The position numbers and the translations under genes are program-made. The notes beneath the pieces are model-generated. The model had not been told where the DNA came from. It did no database searches and worked only from the letters and a program-made list of their open reading frames with translations. This document shows, one piece after another, positions 33,630-43,217 of a DNA stretch of 64,000 nt; positions within the stretch are counted from its first letter, which is position 1, and every line of letters starts with the position of its first letter. The DNA lies in assembly GCA_036644995.1 (NCBI GenBank), contig JAVXOZ010000003.1, positions 1 to 64,000 on the forward strand, in the 5' to 3' direction. This stretch comes from Cryptoclostridium sp036644995. GTDB taxonomy: Bacteria > Bacillota > Dehalobacteriia > UBA7702.

Positions 33630-33968
33630 TTATTTTAATTCCATGCAATCTCCGCAACAGATGTCTATACAGATGCCGCAACCATCGCATTTTTCTTCAT
33701 TTACCACAAAACGATGGCCAAACCCGGAATGCTCATCGGAAATTATTTCTATTGCCTCATTGGGGCAATCCTTCATTGGCTGGCAATGATCTTGGTTGGC
33801 ACCGCAATAGCGTACATCTATGTATGCTTTTAAATTTTTACCCGTTGGTTTTTTTGAAGATTTTTCTTCATTTTTCCCTGAACAGTTACAGTTGCAAGTG
33901 AAATTTTCCTTGGGTGTTTCTTTGGTAACTCCCTCATCACAACAAGTTTTTTTATTTAATAAGTCCAT
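33630..33968 (-). CDS. ferredoxin-like 4Fe-4S protein with a Cys-rich N-terminus
   Basis: 112 aa with ribosome site GGAGGAT. The C-terminal KCDGCGICIDICCGDCMELK supplies a standard CxxCxxCxxxC cluster set with extra Cys. The first half (RYCGANQDHCQPMKDCPNEAIEI) is a stretched, unusual second motif. The N-terminus is rich in Cys, Lys and Asn. It probably carries one or two iron-sulfur clusters in electron transfer. Partner unknown; it lies alone between the his operon and the methylamine region. Confidence 0.75.
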   Translation of the reverse strand: MDLLNKKTCCDEGVTKETPKENFTCNCNCSGKNEEKSSKKPTGKNLKAYIDVRYCGANQDHCQPMKDCPNEAIEIISDEHSGFGHRFVVNEEKCDGCGICIDICCGDCMELK

Positions 33969-34546
33969 TTTTATCCTCCTTGGTATTTTAAATTATTATT
34001 GGATACAGTATATTTTTTAGATGATTTATTACTATAATTCAATATAAATATTAATTGAGTAATCATTGTATTTTATGATTTTAAGTAATTTGATTAATAT
34101 ATTTAGCCAATAAACAATACATTGATGTTTCTCGATATATAATACACCACTATTTATTTATTGTCAAGTTTTATGAAAAATTTAGTAAATGTGCTATATT
34201 GGTATTTGCCTATTTTAGGGCAATAGCTTGCCACATTTATGGTGAGGAGCATTGGGGAATATAAAAGGATCAGGCTGTTGACCTGTTGATAAAAGCTGAT
34301 ATTCAGCAAAATCACTTCCCACCCACTGCTTATGTACATATAAGTACACTGCACAGTGGCTGCTCAGGGAGTTTTACCGAATCTAAGGCTTTATTACCAG
34401 CCTGTCATCTTGCCAAAAAACTATGTTTTTTTGACAATCTGGGATATATATTTTTTTTAATCAATGCTCCACGGGTTGAAATCTTTAAAATATAAAAATA
34501 CATTTGAAAAAAGCATAAAGCCTTTATTTTTAGTTTACAATTTAAC
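33969..34546. other. intergenic stretch with no supported gene
   Basis: 578 bp of AT-rich DNA. The only open frame of any length (34286-34495, plus) has no ribosome site and no recognisable motif. A short inverted sequence (TGTACATATAAGTACA, near 34332) is seen. I find nothing I can name here. Confidence 0.5.
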
Positions 34547-34575
34547 TGGACAAAAAAATATAAGTAGGGTAGAAT
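34547..34575 (+). promoter_or_regulatory. probable promoter of the first sigma-54 activator gene
   Basis: TGGACA (34547-34552), a 17-bp spacer and TAGAAT (34570-34575), 25 bp before the GTG start. One mismatch in each hexamer. Confidence 0.5.
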
Positions 34576-34600
34576 AAAAATATATTATAGAGTAAATGGG

Positions 34601-36532
34601 GTGTGCAAAATACCTAAATACAGAAAAACATATAACAAAGATTCCTCGTTACCAAAACATTTACCCGAAGCACTGAAAATTATTCAGGCACAAAAACAGC
34701 AGATTAAAGACTTGGAACTGAGAAAATCTCAGTTTGATTCCATCATGGAAAATATGACAGAATTGGTGGAACGCTCTGCTCCTGATTACTCCCTTGTATA
34801 TGTTAATGATGCCATGGCAGAACTATACGAATCCACTGCTGAGGAAATGATAGGTCAAAATACCGTTGACCTTTTGGTGGAGGAAGATCGTGAAGATGTA
34901 ATGACTTTAACGGAAAATGTTTCTGTGGATAATCCAACATATAAATATGAATATCGTGTACAAAGAAAAGATGGGAGCATACTCTGGATAGAAAGCACAG
35001 GCTGTGGGTTTTATGATGAAGATGGTAATATTATTGAATACCAAGATGTTGGTAGGGATATTACTCACTTTAAAAATATGGAGGAACAATTAAAGCGTAA
35101 AATTGAGAAAAGCACCTATGAAATACAGCAAACCAATAACGAATTGATGAAGGTAAACACCTATCTTCAGAGCATTCTAAAGGGTATTTCCGAAGGTATT
35201 GCCATTATTGACAGTAATGGCGGCTGTGAATTTCTTAACTATGGACCTAATAATATTTGGAAAAAGCCTGCAAGAGATTTGGGGGAATATTTTTCCAATC
35301 TTACTTTTGCCAATAATAATAATATTATTATTAAACTTTTAAAGCATAAACAATCTTTTACAGATATGGAAATGCACTGCCAAAGTCGTTTGGGGGAGCT
35401 GGATTTTGTGGTATCAGGTGTGCCTTTTAATAATACCAAATCCGAAAGCACCATGGGTATTTTGGTTTTAAAGCCCATAACTCAGGTACACAATATGATT
35501 AACCGTATGAGCGGTGCGCAATCTCGATTTAATTTTTCGGATATTGTTACCAATAGTATGGTGCTCCAAGATGCTATCTTCTTGGCAAAGCAAGGCGCAA
35601 CCAGTGATTGCACTATTCTTATTGAGGGAGAAAGCGGCACAGGTAAGGAACTTTTTGCCCAATCTATTCACAGCAGCAGCAACCGTAAAAACGGACCCTT
35701 TGTGGCTGTGAACTGCGGTGCAATACCACGTGAATTGGTGGCAAGTGAGCTTTTCGGTTATATGGAAGGTGCTTTTACCGGTGCCAAAAAAGGTGGAAAG
35801 CCGGGTAAATTTGAATTGGCAAATGGTGGCACTATCTTCTTAGATGAAATAGGTGATATGCCAATGGAGCAGCAAATTGCCCTTTTAAGAGTGTTGCAGG
35901 AAAGAAGGGTTACCCGTGTTGGTGGTGAAAGGGAAATAGCAATAGATGTGCGTATTATCTGTGCTACCAACCGCAATTTGCTTAACGAAGTTAACGAAAA
36001 AAACTTTCGTGAAGATTTATATTATCGCTTAAATGTAATCAATTTCCACATTCCACCACTGAGAAAGCGGAAAGAGGATATATTATTGCTGTTTAGCACC
36101 TTTTTAAGCAGGAGCCTGCCATCTGAAAAAATATTGGAACGCATTGACCCTGAGGTTTTAGAGGCATTGGTGCGTTATGATTGGCCGGGCAATGTTCGGG
36201 AATTGCAAAATGTGGCAGAACGTATGATATATCTTTCCGATGGCAAGGAAATTGCTCCGCAATATTTGCCCCAGCATATTTTGGATTATCAAGGAGAATC
36301 GCCTGAGCCTGTATATGCTCCCCCGATTAAAACAATATTGCGGTCAGAAAACACCGAATCTGTGTTGGAAATACGCAAAAAAAATAAATTGCAAAAACAA
36401 GCACTGGATAGAGAAAAGCTTTTGGCGGCTTTAAATGCTGCCAATGGCAATGTTACATCAGCTGCTCGCAGTATTGGTATATCCCGTGCCACCTTCTATA
36501 GAAAAATGAAAAATTTTGAAGAAGATAATTGA
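34601..36532 (+). CDS. PAS-containing sigma-54 activator, module 1
   Basis: 643 aa. A short coiled coil, a PAS domain near residues 45-150 (MTELVERSAPDYSLVYVNDA...GRDITHF), a linking coiled coil, a second PAS-like segment near 190-290, AAA+ ATPase with Walker A GESGTGKE (near 343), sigma-54 loop GAFTGA (near 390) and Walker B GGTIFLDEIGD, and a Fis-type HTH at the C-terminus (NGNVTSAARSIGISRATFYR). It should activate the -24/-12 promoter at 36763 from the repeats directly after its own stop. The signal sensed by PAS is unknown. The GTG start has only a weak ribosome site (GGGG). Confidence 0.93.
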   Translation: MCKIPKYRKTYNKDSSLPKHLPEALKIIQAQKQQIKDLELRKSQFDSIMENMTELVERSAPDYSLVYVNDAMAELYESTAEEMIGQNTVDLLVEEDREDVMTLTENVSVDNPTYKYEYRVQRKDGSILWIESTGCGFYDEDGNIIEYQDVGRDITHFKNMEEQLKRKIEKSTYEIQQTNNELMKVNTYLQSILKGISEGIAIIDSNGGCEFLNYGPNNIWKKPARDLGEYFSNLTFANNNNIIIKLLKHKQSFTDMEMHCQSRLGELDFVVSGVPFNNTKSESTMGILVLKPITQVHNMINRMSGAQSRFNFSDIVTNSMVLQDAIFLAKQGATSDCTILIEGESGTGKELFAQSIHSSSNRKNGPFVAVNCGAIPRELVASELFGYMEGAFTGAKKGGKPGKFELANGGTIFLDEIGDMPMEQQIALLRVLQERRVTRVGGEREIAIDVRIICATNRNLLNEVNEKNFREDLYYRLNVINFHIPPLRKRKEDILLLFSTFLSRSLPSEKILERIDPEVLEALVRYDWPGNVRELQNVAERMIYLSDGKEIAPQYLPQHILDYQGESPEPVYAPPIKTILRSENTESVLEIRKKNKLQKQALDREKLLAALNAANGNVTSAARSIGISRATFYRKMKNFEEDN

Positions 36533-36546
36533 AATATGGATATAAA

Positions 36547-36617
36547 TGTCTCATTTTAGTTGCGTATATGTATCATTATATTCTCATAAGTGTCTTATAT
36601 ATCAATAAAATGAGACG
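36547..36617 (+). promoter_or_regulatory. upstream activating sequence 1: 11-bp phased repeats
   Basis: Units starting every 11 bp share a TGTcTCAT core: TGTCTCATTTT (36547), a weak copy (36558), TGTATCATTAT (36569), ATTCTCATAAG (36580) and TGTCTTATATA (36591), plus an inverted CGTCTCAT at 36617-36610. The first unit and the inverted one make a perfect GTCTCATTTT/AAAATGAGAC pair. The array sits 15 bp after the activator gene and about 150 bp before the sigma-54 promoter, where an enhancer should be. Confidence 0.7.
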
Positions 36618-36762
36618 GGTGTGTAAAATAGTTATACAATGACATATATTTTACATATACTTAAAAAAATAAATATTGAAGGGGTTTTAACCTGTTTTTA
36701 CTGCGGCTATTTCTTTTATGATTAGAAGAAATTGTCGCAGTTTTTTATTTTCCACTTTTTGG

Positions 36763-36778
36763 TGGCACGGCTCTTGCA
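36763..36778 (+). promoter_or_regulatory. sigma-54 promoter, module 1
   Basis: TGGCAC-N5-TTGCA, with exactly 10 bp between the GG and GC dinucleotides: a near-perfect -24/-12 element, 63 bp before the first methyltransferase gene. Confidence 0.92.
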
Positions 36779-36840
36779 ATAGTAACAGGCAATTACATGA
36801 TACACAATAAATATTATTCTAAACAAAGGGAGGTTATAAT

Positions 36841-38262
36841 ATGCATTCACAATTATCTTTATTAAGTGGTGCGGAGCAGGAATGTATCCACCAAAGAACC
36901 CTTGAGCTCATGGAAACCGTTGGGGTTGTGGTTGGCAGCGAAGATATCCGCAAACTCCTATCAGAAAAAGGGGCAAAGGTTGTTGGCGAAAATGTACGCT
37001 TTCCCCAAAAAATGGTTGAGGAAATGCTTGGTTTAATGGTTCACAAATTTCCGTTGGGAGCATATACCAAGGATTACCGTTTAACCGTGCCCAGTGTTAC
37101 CCATCCGTTTAGTACCACTGCTGGTTATGTGCCCTTTGTTTTTGATGAAGAAACAGGTAAAAACCGTTATGCCACCACTAAAGATTTAACAGACCTTTGC
37201 GTTTTGGCAGATTATGCTCCGGAAATGGATTGTTTTTGGCCGCTGATGATGCCATCGGAATATCACGGGGAGCTTCAGGAATTTAAAGCCACAGAAATTT
37301 CACTCAGAAACATAGGTAAACATATTCAGTGCTCCTCAGCTTCGGGTGTATTGGCTGAATATCAAGTGGAATTAGCTAAAACCGTTGCGGGTGGTGCCAA
37401 GGAATTAAGAGAAAACCCTGTATTATCCTTGTTATCTGCACCTACTACGCCTTTGGCAATAGAAGGTGGCATAGCTGATGCCATTGCAGTTTCTGCTAAA
37501 AATGGTATCCCCATTGTGCCCATGTCTTTACCCCAAATGACTACCACATCTCCTGCTACATTCGCTGCTGATGTACTTTTGGTTAATGCTGAGGTTTTAG
37601 CTTGTTACATGGTGGCAAAATGTGCAGATGAAAATGCCAGAGTTTTCTATTCTTCCGATGCGGGAGCACCAAATCTTTTTGATGGTGGCATCGATTATGA
37701 AAATAGCGAATATGTTTTGCTCAGTGCGGCAAATTGTGATATGGCACGTTTTTACGATATGCCCAGCGCCATGGGGTGCAGTGTGGAATTTAAAGATTTT
37801 TCCACTCTGGCAGGGTTTGAAAGAAATATTTATCGCTTAGCTATGAAATTGATGACCCGAGTTGATGTGGCATGCTGGATAGGTACCCGTGAAAGTTGCT
37901 TATCATCTTCACTTATAGATGTGGTTCTTGATTTAGAGGTGGCACGTTATGCCAAAGCATATTACCGCCACTTCCCCGTAGATGAAAATGCTTTAGCTCT
38001 AAACATCATTGCGGAGCAGGGGCCTCGTGGTAATTTCTTGGATCATGAACATACTTTTGTTAATTTTAAAGAAAATATTTTTACAGAAAAAACCGCACAT
38101 TCTTTCCTCTTTAAAAATCCTGATAAAGATTATCGTCAGGTTGCCAATGAAAAACTTAATGATATCTTAAAAAATCACAAAGGTCCTGAATTTGATGATG
38201 CCTTAACTAAAGAATTAGACCAAATAACAGCTAAAGCCACTTCGATTTTAAAGGATAAATAA
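36841..38262 (+). CDS. MttB-family methyltransferase without pyrrolysine
   Basis: 473 aa, a complete member of the trimethylamine methyltransferase superfamily with no internal amber codon. Around the place where MttB has pyrrolysine (here near MPSAMGCSVEFKD) an ordinary residue is found. Non-pyrrolysine relatives such as MtgB, MtpB and MtcB demethylate glycine betaine, proline betaine or carnitine onto a corrinoid protein, so a quaternary amine is the likely substrate. It is first in module 1, directly upstream of pyrrolysine MttB; ribosome site GGGAGG. Confidence 0.88.
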   Translation: MHSQLSLLSGAEQECIHQRTLELMETVGVVVGSEDIRKLLSEKGAKVVGENVRFPQKMVEEMLGLMVHKFPLGAYTKDYRLTVPSVTHPFSTTAGYVPFVFDEETGKNRYATTKDLTDLCVLADYAPEMDCFWPLMMPSEYHGELQEFKATEISLRNIGKHIQCSSASGVLAEYQVELAKTVAGGAKELRENPVLSLLSAPTTPLAIEGGIADAIAVSAKNGIPIVPMSLPQMTTTSPATFAADVLLVNAEVLACYMVAKCADENARVFYSSDAGAPNLFDGGIDYENSEYVLLSAANCDMARFYDMPSAMGCSVEFKDFSTLAGFERNIYRLAMKLMTRVDVACWIGTRESCLSSSLIDVVLDLEVARYAKAYYRHFPVDENALALNIIAEQGPRGNFLDHEHTFVNFKENIFTEKTAHSFLFKNPDKDYRQVANEKLNDILKNHKGPEFDDALTKELDQITAKATSILKDK

Positions 38263-38326
38263 ATTAGATAAAGTTAAATAAAAATAGATAAATTTTAAAA
38301 AAATTAAAATAAAAAGGAGATTTATT

Positions 38327-39799
38327 ATGCGTAGAAATGTACATCCCGGAGGCTCAACTTTTGATGGATTCAGTTTAAATGTTTTGAGCGAAGACAGTCT
38401 TTACCAGGTTCACCTTGATACTTTGGAAATTTTGGAAACTGTTGGTGTTTTTGTGGAAAGCGAAAGTGCCATGGAAGTTTTTGAAGCCAATGGTTGCCGT
38501 GTGGATTGGGACAAAAAAATAGTTAAATTCCCTGCTTATGTAGTGGAAGATGCTATTAGAAAAGCTCCCCCCAAAGTTTTATTGGCAGGTCGTGACCCTA
38601 AAAACGACGTTGTTTTAGAAGGTACCAGAGTTAATTTCTTAACCTTTGGTGAAGGAATTATGGTTATAGATCCTTACACAGGCGAACGCCGTCCTTCCAC
38701 CAAAAAAGATATTGGCGATGTAGCCAAATTGGTTGATAATTTAGATAATATTGACGTTATCGAACAAACCTTGAATGCTCGTGATAAAGATGAAAGAGTG
38801 GCAATGCTCCACAATGCTGAAGCTACTTTAAGCAATACTACCAAGCATCAAAGTCAAGGTGCGGATAATGCTCATCAGGCTTTACTTGCCATTGATATGG
38901 CTGCTGCCATTGTTGGCGGTAAAGATAAATTAAAAGACAGACCTATTATTTCCGGTGGTGGCTGCCCTGTTAGTCCTTTAACCTTGGGCAAAGGCAATAC
39001 CGAAATGCTTATGGAATATGCTAAAGTTGGTTTACCCTGTAATCCCCTTTCCATGGCAATGGCAGGTGGCTCTACCCCTGTTACCTTAATTGGTACTTTG
39101 GTTGTTCACAATGCTGAAATTTTAGCTAATATCGTCTTAATTCAAATGGTAAATCCCGGCAATCCCTGCACATATGGTAGTTCAACCACTATTTTAGATT
39201 TACGCCGTGCTATTGCCACCGTTGGTTGTCCTGAATTGGGTATGATTAGTGCCGCAGTTGCCAAAATGGCTCAATTCTATAATATCCCCAGTTTCGTAGC
39301 AGGTTCTTAGGCAGATAGTAAAATTGCCGATATTCAAGCCGGTCACGAAAAAACATTAACAGCTTTACTTCCTGCTTTGGCAGGTGCTAACCTTATTTAC
39401 GGTTTAGGTATGTTGGAATCAGGCATTACATTGGGCTATGGCCAGATGGTTATGGATAATGAATTTGCCGGCATGATTCGCTATGCCTTAAGCGGTATCC
39501 CCTGCAATGATGAAAGCTTAGCTTGCGATCTGATTAAGGAAATCGGACCCGGCGGCAACCATCTCACCGCAGATTTAACCGTAGCCAGAGTTAGAGGTTT
39601 CCAATCTACCCCTAAATATATTGATAGAAACATGATGGATACTTGGGTAGCTGAAGGTTCAGTGGATCTCAAGACCAAATGTGATGAAGCAGCCAGATAT
39701 ATATTGGAAACCCATGTTCCTGAACCTATTTCCGATGATGCAGCAGCCACTATCCGTGAAATCATTGAAAAAGAAGAAAAAGATTTGGGTATTTGCTAA
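38327..39799 (+). CDS. mttB: trimethylamine methyltransferase with in-frame amber (pyrrolysine) codon
   Basis: 490 aa when the TAG at 39308-39310 (residue 328) is read through. The frame continues uninterrupted to 39799, and the flanking IPSFVAGS-(TAG)-ADSKIADIQAGHEK matches the pyrrolysine site of MttB. It transfers a methyl group from trimethylamine to a corrinoid protein. Up to the TAG it aligns with the non-pyrrolysine neighbour. Ribosome site AAGGAG. Module 1 has no corrinoid protein gene, so it probably uses the one at 45545 or one elsewhere. It should be annotated as one gene, not two fragments. Confidence 0.93.
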
Positions 39800-39859
39800 A
39801 TCATATTCTATTTTCTTAATTGCTACTTAGATAAAAAAGATTATAAAAATTGTTTTACT

Positions 39860-39893
39860 GCCAAAACCTCGTTACTATTATCGGGGTTTTGGC
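39860..39893 (+). other. intercistronic hairpin without T-run
   Basis: GCCAAAACCTCG (39860-39871) pairs with CGGGGTTTTGGC (39882-39893). No T-run follows, so it may slow decay of the mttB mRNA or reduce expression of the permease downstream rather than end transcription. Confidence 0.5.
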
Positions 39894-39941
39894 GGATAAA
39901 ACTTGATACACCTCCAAAAATTGGATAAAGGAGATGAAAAT

Positions 39942-41363
39942 ATGAGTAACACCGCTGAAACTGTAACTCAGCCTGTGAAGATAGCCAGAAAAAAAAGTCT
40001 GGGTAGACTGGATATATTTTTAGGGATTATTTGTTTGATTTTATTTTTGGATACCGTGGCGCCTGCGGCTGCCATGGGTCCCACAGCTATTACTTGGTAT
40101 TTAATTATTGCCATTGTATATTTTATCCCTGCTTCATTAATTGCTGCAGAATTAGGTGCGGCTTACCCCGATGAAGGCGGTATGTATACTTGGGTAAAAA
40201 GAGGTTTGGGAAACCGCTGGGGTGCCAGAGTATCTTGGTATTATTGGCTTAATAATGCCTTGTGGGTACCTTCTGTAACAATATTTATTGCCCAAGTTTT
40301 TGCACAGCTTTTCATGCCGGATTTGGGCTTAACTCCCATGATAATTATGGCAATATGCTTAACTTGGGTTTATGTTTTCATTGGTATGCGTCCCATGAAG
40401 GAATCAAAATGGGTAACCAATATCGGTGCGGGCTTTAAACTTACCATCGTTGCCGGGATTATCATATCAGCTGTAATTTTCTTAGTAAAAAATGGTGGCG
40501 TACCTGCCAACGACCTTTCCATTGGTAACTTTGTGCCAACCTTGGGAGCTTCCTTCCTTTTCTTCCCTGCTTTAATTTACAATATGAATGGTTGTGAAGC
40601 TATTTGTTCCATGGGTAGCCAAATGAAAAACCCTGCCAAAGATGTTCCAAAAACCATTATTGCAGCAGCCTTATTGGTTACGGGTATTTATTGTTTTTGC
40701 ACATTGGCAATTCTGGCGATTATGCCTTATGAAGATATGGATATTGTACAAGGTCTTTTGAATTGCTTTATATTTGCTCTGGGTGATGGTGCACTTGCCA
40801 ACGCTGTGGTGATGATAGTTGGTTTGTTATTCCTTTACACATTAATTGCCCAAGGTCCTGTTTGGATGGTTTCTGCCTGTACCATGGCATCTGAAGCTTC
40901 CCAAAATGGCGAATTACCCAAAGCCTTTGGTATATTGCATAAAAAACATCAATCTCCCGTTGGTTCTTTGGTACTTATTGGTATAATCAGTACTATAATA
41001 ACCGTTGTTTATGGATTTATGGCAACTAATGCCGCAGATTTGTTCTGGACATTATTCTCTTTCACCAGTATAATTTTCTTCTTGCCATATATCATTGATT
41101 TTAGTGCTTTTATCCGCCTGCGTAAAAATGACCCCGATACTCCCCGTCCTTACCGTTTCCCCGGTGGTGATAAATTTGCATTCTTTGTTTGTAGATTAGG
41201 ACAATTTGTGTTGTTATTCACCATAGTTGCTTTCTTCTGGGTTCCCGGGCAACCCATAGATTGGGGTTATTCCATACCTTTAATTATTGGTGTTATCATC
41301 TTCTTGGTTGTGGGTGAAATATTAAATCACACCAGTATGAAAAAAGCAGGTTTGCTTAAGTAA
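39942..41363 (+). CDS. APC-family permease, probable methylamine transporter (MttP-like)
   Basis: 473 aa with about twelve membrane helices. The N-terminal half has FLDTVAPAAAMGPTAITWYL and AAYPDEGGMYTWVKRGLG, characteristic of amino-acid/polyamine permeases. Methanosarcina methylamine loci carry APC permeases beside mttB, mtbB and mtmB, so uptake of trimethylamine or a betaine is likely. The ATG at 39942 has AAAGGAGATG upstream. It is closely similar to the permease at 47843. Confidence 0.85.
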   Translation: MSNTAETVTQPVKIARKKSLGRLDIFLGIICLILFLDTVAPAAAMGPTAITWYLIIAIVYFIPASLIAAELGAAYPDEGGMYTWVKRGLGNRWGARVSWYYWLNNALWVPSVTIFIAQVFAQLFMPDLGLTPMIIMAICLTWVYVFIGMRPMKESKWVTNIGAGFKLTIVAGIIISAVIFLVKNGGVPANDLSIGNFVPTLGASFLFFPALIYNMNGCEAICSMGSQMKNPAKDVPKTIIAAALLVTGIYCFCTLAILAIMPYEDMDIVQGLLNCFIFALGDGALANAVVMIVGLLFLYTLIAQGPVWMVSACTMASEASQNGELPKAFGILHKKHQSPVGSLVLIGIISTIITVVYGFMATNAADLFWTLFSFTSIIFFLPYIIDFSAFIRLRKNDPDTPRPYRFPGGDKFAFFVCRLGQFVLLFTIVAFFWVPGQPIDWGYSIPLIIGVIIFLVVGEILNHTSMKKAGLLK

Positions 41364-41441
41364 TTAAATTTTAAAATTTTAAAGATTATATAAACATATT
41401 TAGAGATAGAGATAAAAAATAAAAAATGGGGGGGTGATGAG

Positions 41442-42839
41442 TTGGCTATCAATACACCTATAATAGCAGAACCAAAAGAACTAAAAAGACGAGATATTTT
41501 TCTGGGAATGATTTGCGTTATGTTCTTTCTGGATACCGTAGGTCCTGTGGCATCCATGGGGGCATCTGCAATAACTTGGTCTCTCATCATCACCCTTATT
41601 TTCTTTTTTCCCTCTGGGTTGATTATGGCGGAAATGGGCTCTGCCTATCCTGCGGAAGGTGGTATGTATGCTTGGGTAAAAATGGCATACGGCTCTCGTT
41701 GGGGTGCCAGAATATCTTGGCTTTACTGGGCTAACAATGCCATTTGGATATCATCTACCTCCATATTTACAGTTAGTGTTTTTTGCCAAATATTTTTGGG
41801 AGAGGTTGATTTCTTTTACCAACTGATTATGTCCATAGTTTTAATCTGGGGGGTTATACTTTTTGGCTTGCGTCCTTTAAAATCCGCTACTAAATTAACA
41901 AACTTTGCGGCTATTTTTAAAGTAACTATCACCGGTGCCATGGGGCTAATGGCTATCCTTTTTTTACTCAAGGGCAATAGTCCCGCCAATGATTTATCTT
42001 TAAAAGCTTTTACTCCTAAATTAGACCAAAGTTTTCTTTTTTTCTCAGCTTTAATTTACAATTATTTGGGGTTTGAAGTTATGTCCTCTATGGGCAATAA
42101 AATTAAAAACCCTGCCAAAGATGTGCCCCGTGCTACCATTGCCAATGCCTTTGTTATTTCTGCATTATATATTGTAGCGGTTTTATCCATAATTATTATT
42201 GTGCCTTTGGATAATATGACCATTGTTGATGCTATTATGGATTGCTTCCTTTTTGCGGGTCTTTCCCCGGGAATAGGTAAAGTAGTGGTTTTGGTTGTGG
42301 GAACTTTATTCCTTGCTATTCTTTTTGCTCAGGCAGCTACTTGGATAGTGGCAGCCGGCAGATTGGCAGCAGGTGCAGCCCAAGATAACGAACTGCCCAT
42401 GCTTTTTGGCAAAATGCATAAAACCACAGATACCCCTATGGGTGCTTTGCTCATTACCGGTACTATTGGTACTATTCTTGCTATTATTTATGGTTTTGTG
42501 GCAACCACTGCGGAAGATTTGTTTTGGACTTTATTTTCCTTTACCAACATAATTTTCCTGATGCCTTATATCATAAATTTTCAGGCATTTTTGAAACTAA
42601 GAAAAACCAAAACGCCGTTGGCAGGTTCCTACCACGTTCCCGGCCCCAATTTTATAGGTACCATATTTGCCAGAATTGAGCAGATTATTTTATGCCTTAC
42701 CATTTTTATTATCATATTTACACCGGGAAAACCCCTTGAGCTGTATTCTTGTTTGGCATTACTGGGGGGTACAGGGGCTGTGCTCATCATCGGTGAAATA
42801 CTCATTCGCATATCACAAAAAAAGAATACAAAAGTTTGA
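41442..42839 (+). CDS. second APC-family permease of module 1
   Basis: 465 aa, about twelve membrane helices, TTG start with GGGGGTGATGAG upstream. It shares FLDTVGPVASMGASAITW and AYPAEGGMYAWVKMAYGSRWGARISWLYW with the neighbouring permease but is more divergent. Two permeases behind two different methyltransferases suggest one per substrate: one for trimethylamine and one for the quaternary amine. This is inference from position. Confidence 0.85.
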   Translation: MAINTPIIAEPKELKRRDIFLGMICVMFFLDTVGPVASMGASAITWSLIITLIFFFPSGLIMAEMGSAYPAEGGMYAWVKMAYGSRWGARISWLYWANNAIWISSTSIFTVSVFCQIFLGEVDFFYQLIMSIVLIWGVILFGLRPLKSATKLTNFAAIFKVTITGAMGLMAILFLLKGNSPANDLSLKAFTPKLDQSFLFFSALIYNYLGFEVMSSMGNKIKNPAKDVPRATIANAFVISALYIVAVLSIIIIVPLDNMTIVDAIMDCFLFAGLSPGIGKVVVLVVGTLFLAILFAQAATWIVAAGRLAAGAAQDNELPMLFGKMHKTTDTPMGALLITGTIGTILAIIYGFVATTAEDLFWTLFSFTNIIFLMPYIINFQAFLKLRKTKTPLAGSYHVPGPNFIGTIFARIEQIILCLTIFIIIFTPGKPLELYSCLALLGGTGAVLIIGEILIRISQKKNTKV

Positions 42840-42992
42840 ATTAAATACTTTAAATTAAATGCGAGGTTTTGTTTAATTAAAACTACTTAATGCGAATTAT
42901 TAAATTACGAAAAAAGAGAGCCAAAATTCACTGCTTTTAGGTACTTTATCTAACTATTGGTAGGCAAAGTATTTACTTACAAGGCTCATAAT

Positions 42993-43041
42993 ATAATACT
43001 TCCATATAAATCCTCATAATACTTCCATAAAAAGTCCTCAT
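42993..43041. repeat. two-copy tandem repeat of about 24 bp
   Basis: The unit TAATACTTCCATA(T/A)AAA followed by TCCTCAT occurs twice in direct succession. It is followed at about 43053-43112 by an imperfect inverted repeat (GGCATACACCC and GGGTGTATTGCC). The 42840-43163 region has no gene; these elements may be regulatory. Confidence 0.5.
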
Positions 43042-43163
43042 GTCCGATTTTGTGGCATACACCCTGTTTCTTTTCGGTATATCATACTGTTTAAGGAATG
43101 GGGTGTATTGCCATGGATTTTGTGATTTTTGGGTAAAAACTGCTTTTGGGTGCTTAGAATAAA

Positions 43164-43192
43164 TTGACAAATATTTAGTATCATTTTATACT
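43164..43192 (+). promoter_or_regulatory. sigma-70 promoter of the second sigma-54 activator gene
   Basis: TTGACA (43164-43169), a 17-bp spacer and TATACT (43187-43192): near-consensus, 25 bp before the ATG. Confidence 0.8.
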
Positions 43193-43217
43193 CTATTTAT
43201 CAAGGAGGTGGGTGTTC

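Noticed and set aside
34286..34495. possible 69-aa gene before the first activator
   Set aside because: No ribosome site, no recognisable motif, and the region lacks the codon pattern of neighbouring genes.
39308..39310. mttB read as two genes or a nonsense-mutated pseudogene
   Set aside because: The amber codon sits at the family's pyrrolysine position, the frame stays open and conserved to 39799, and mtbB shows the same pattern.
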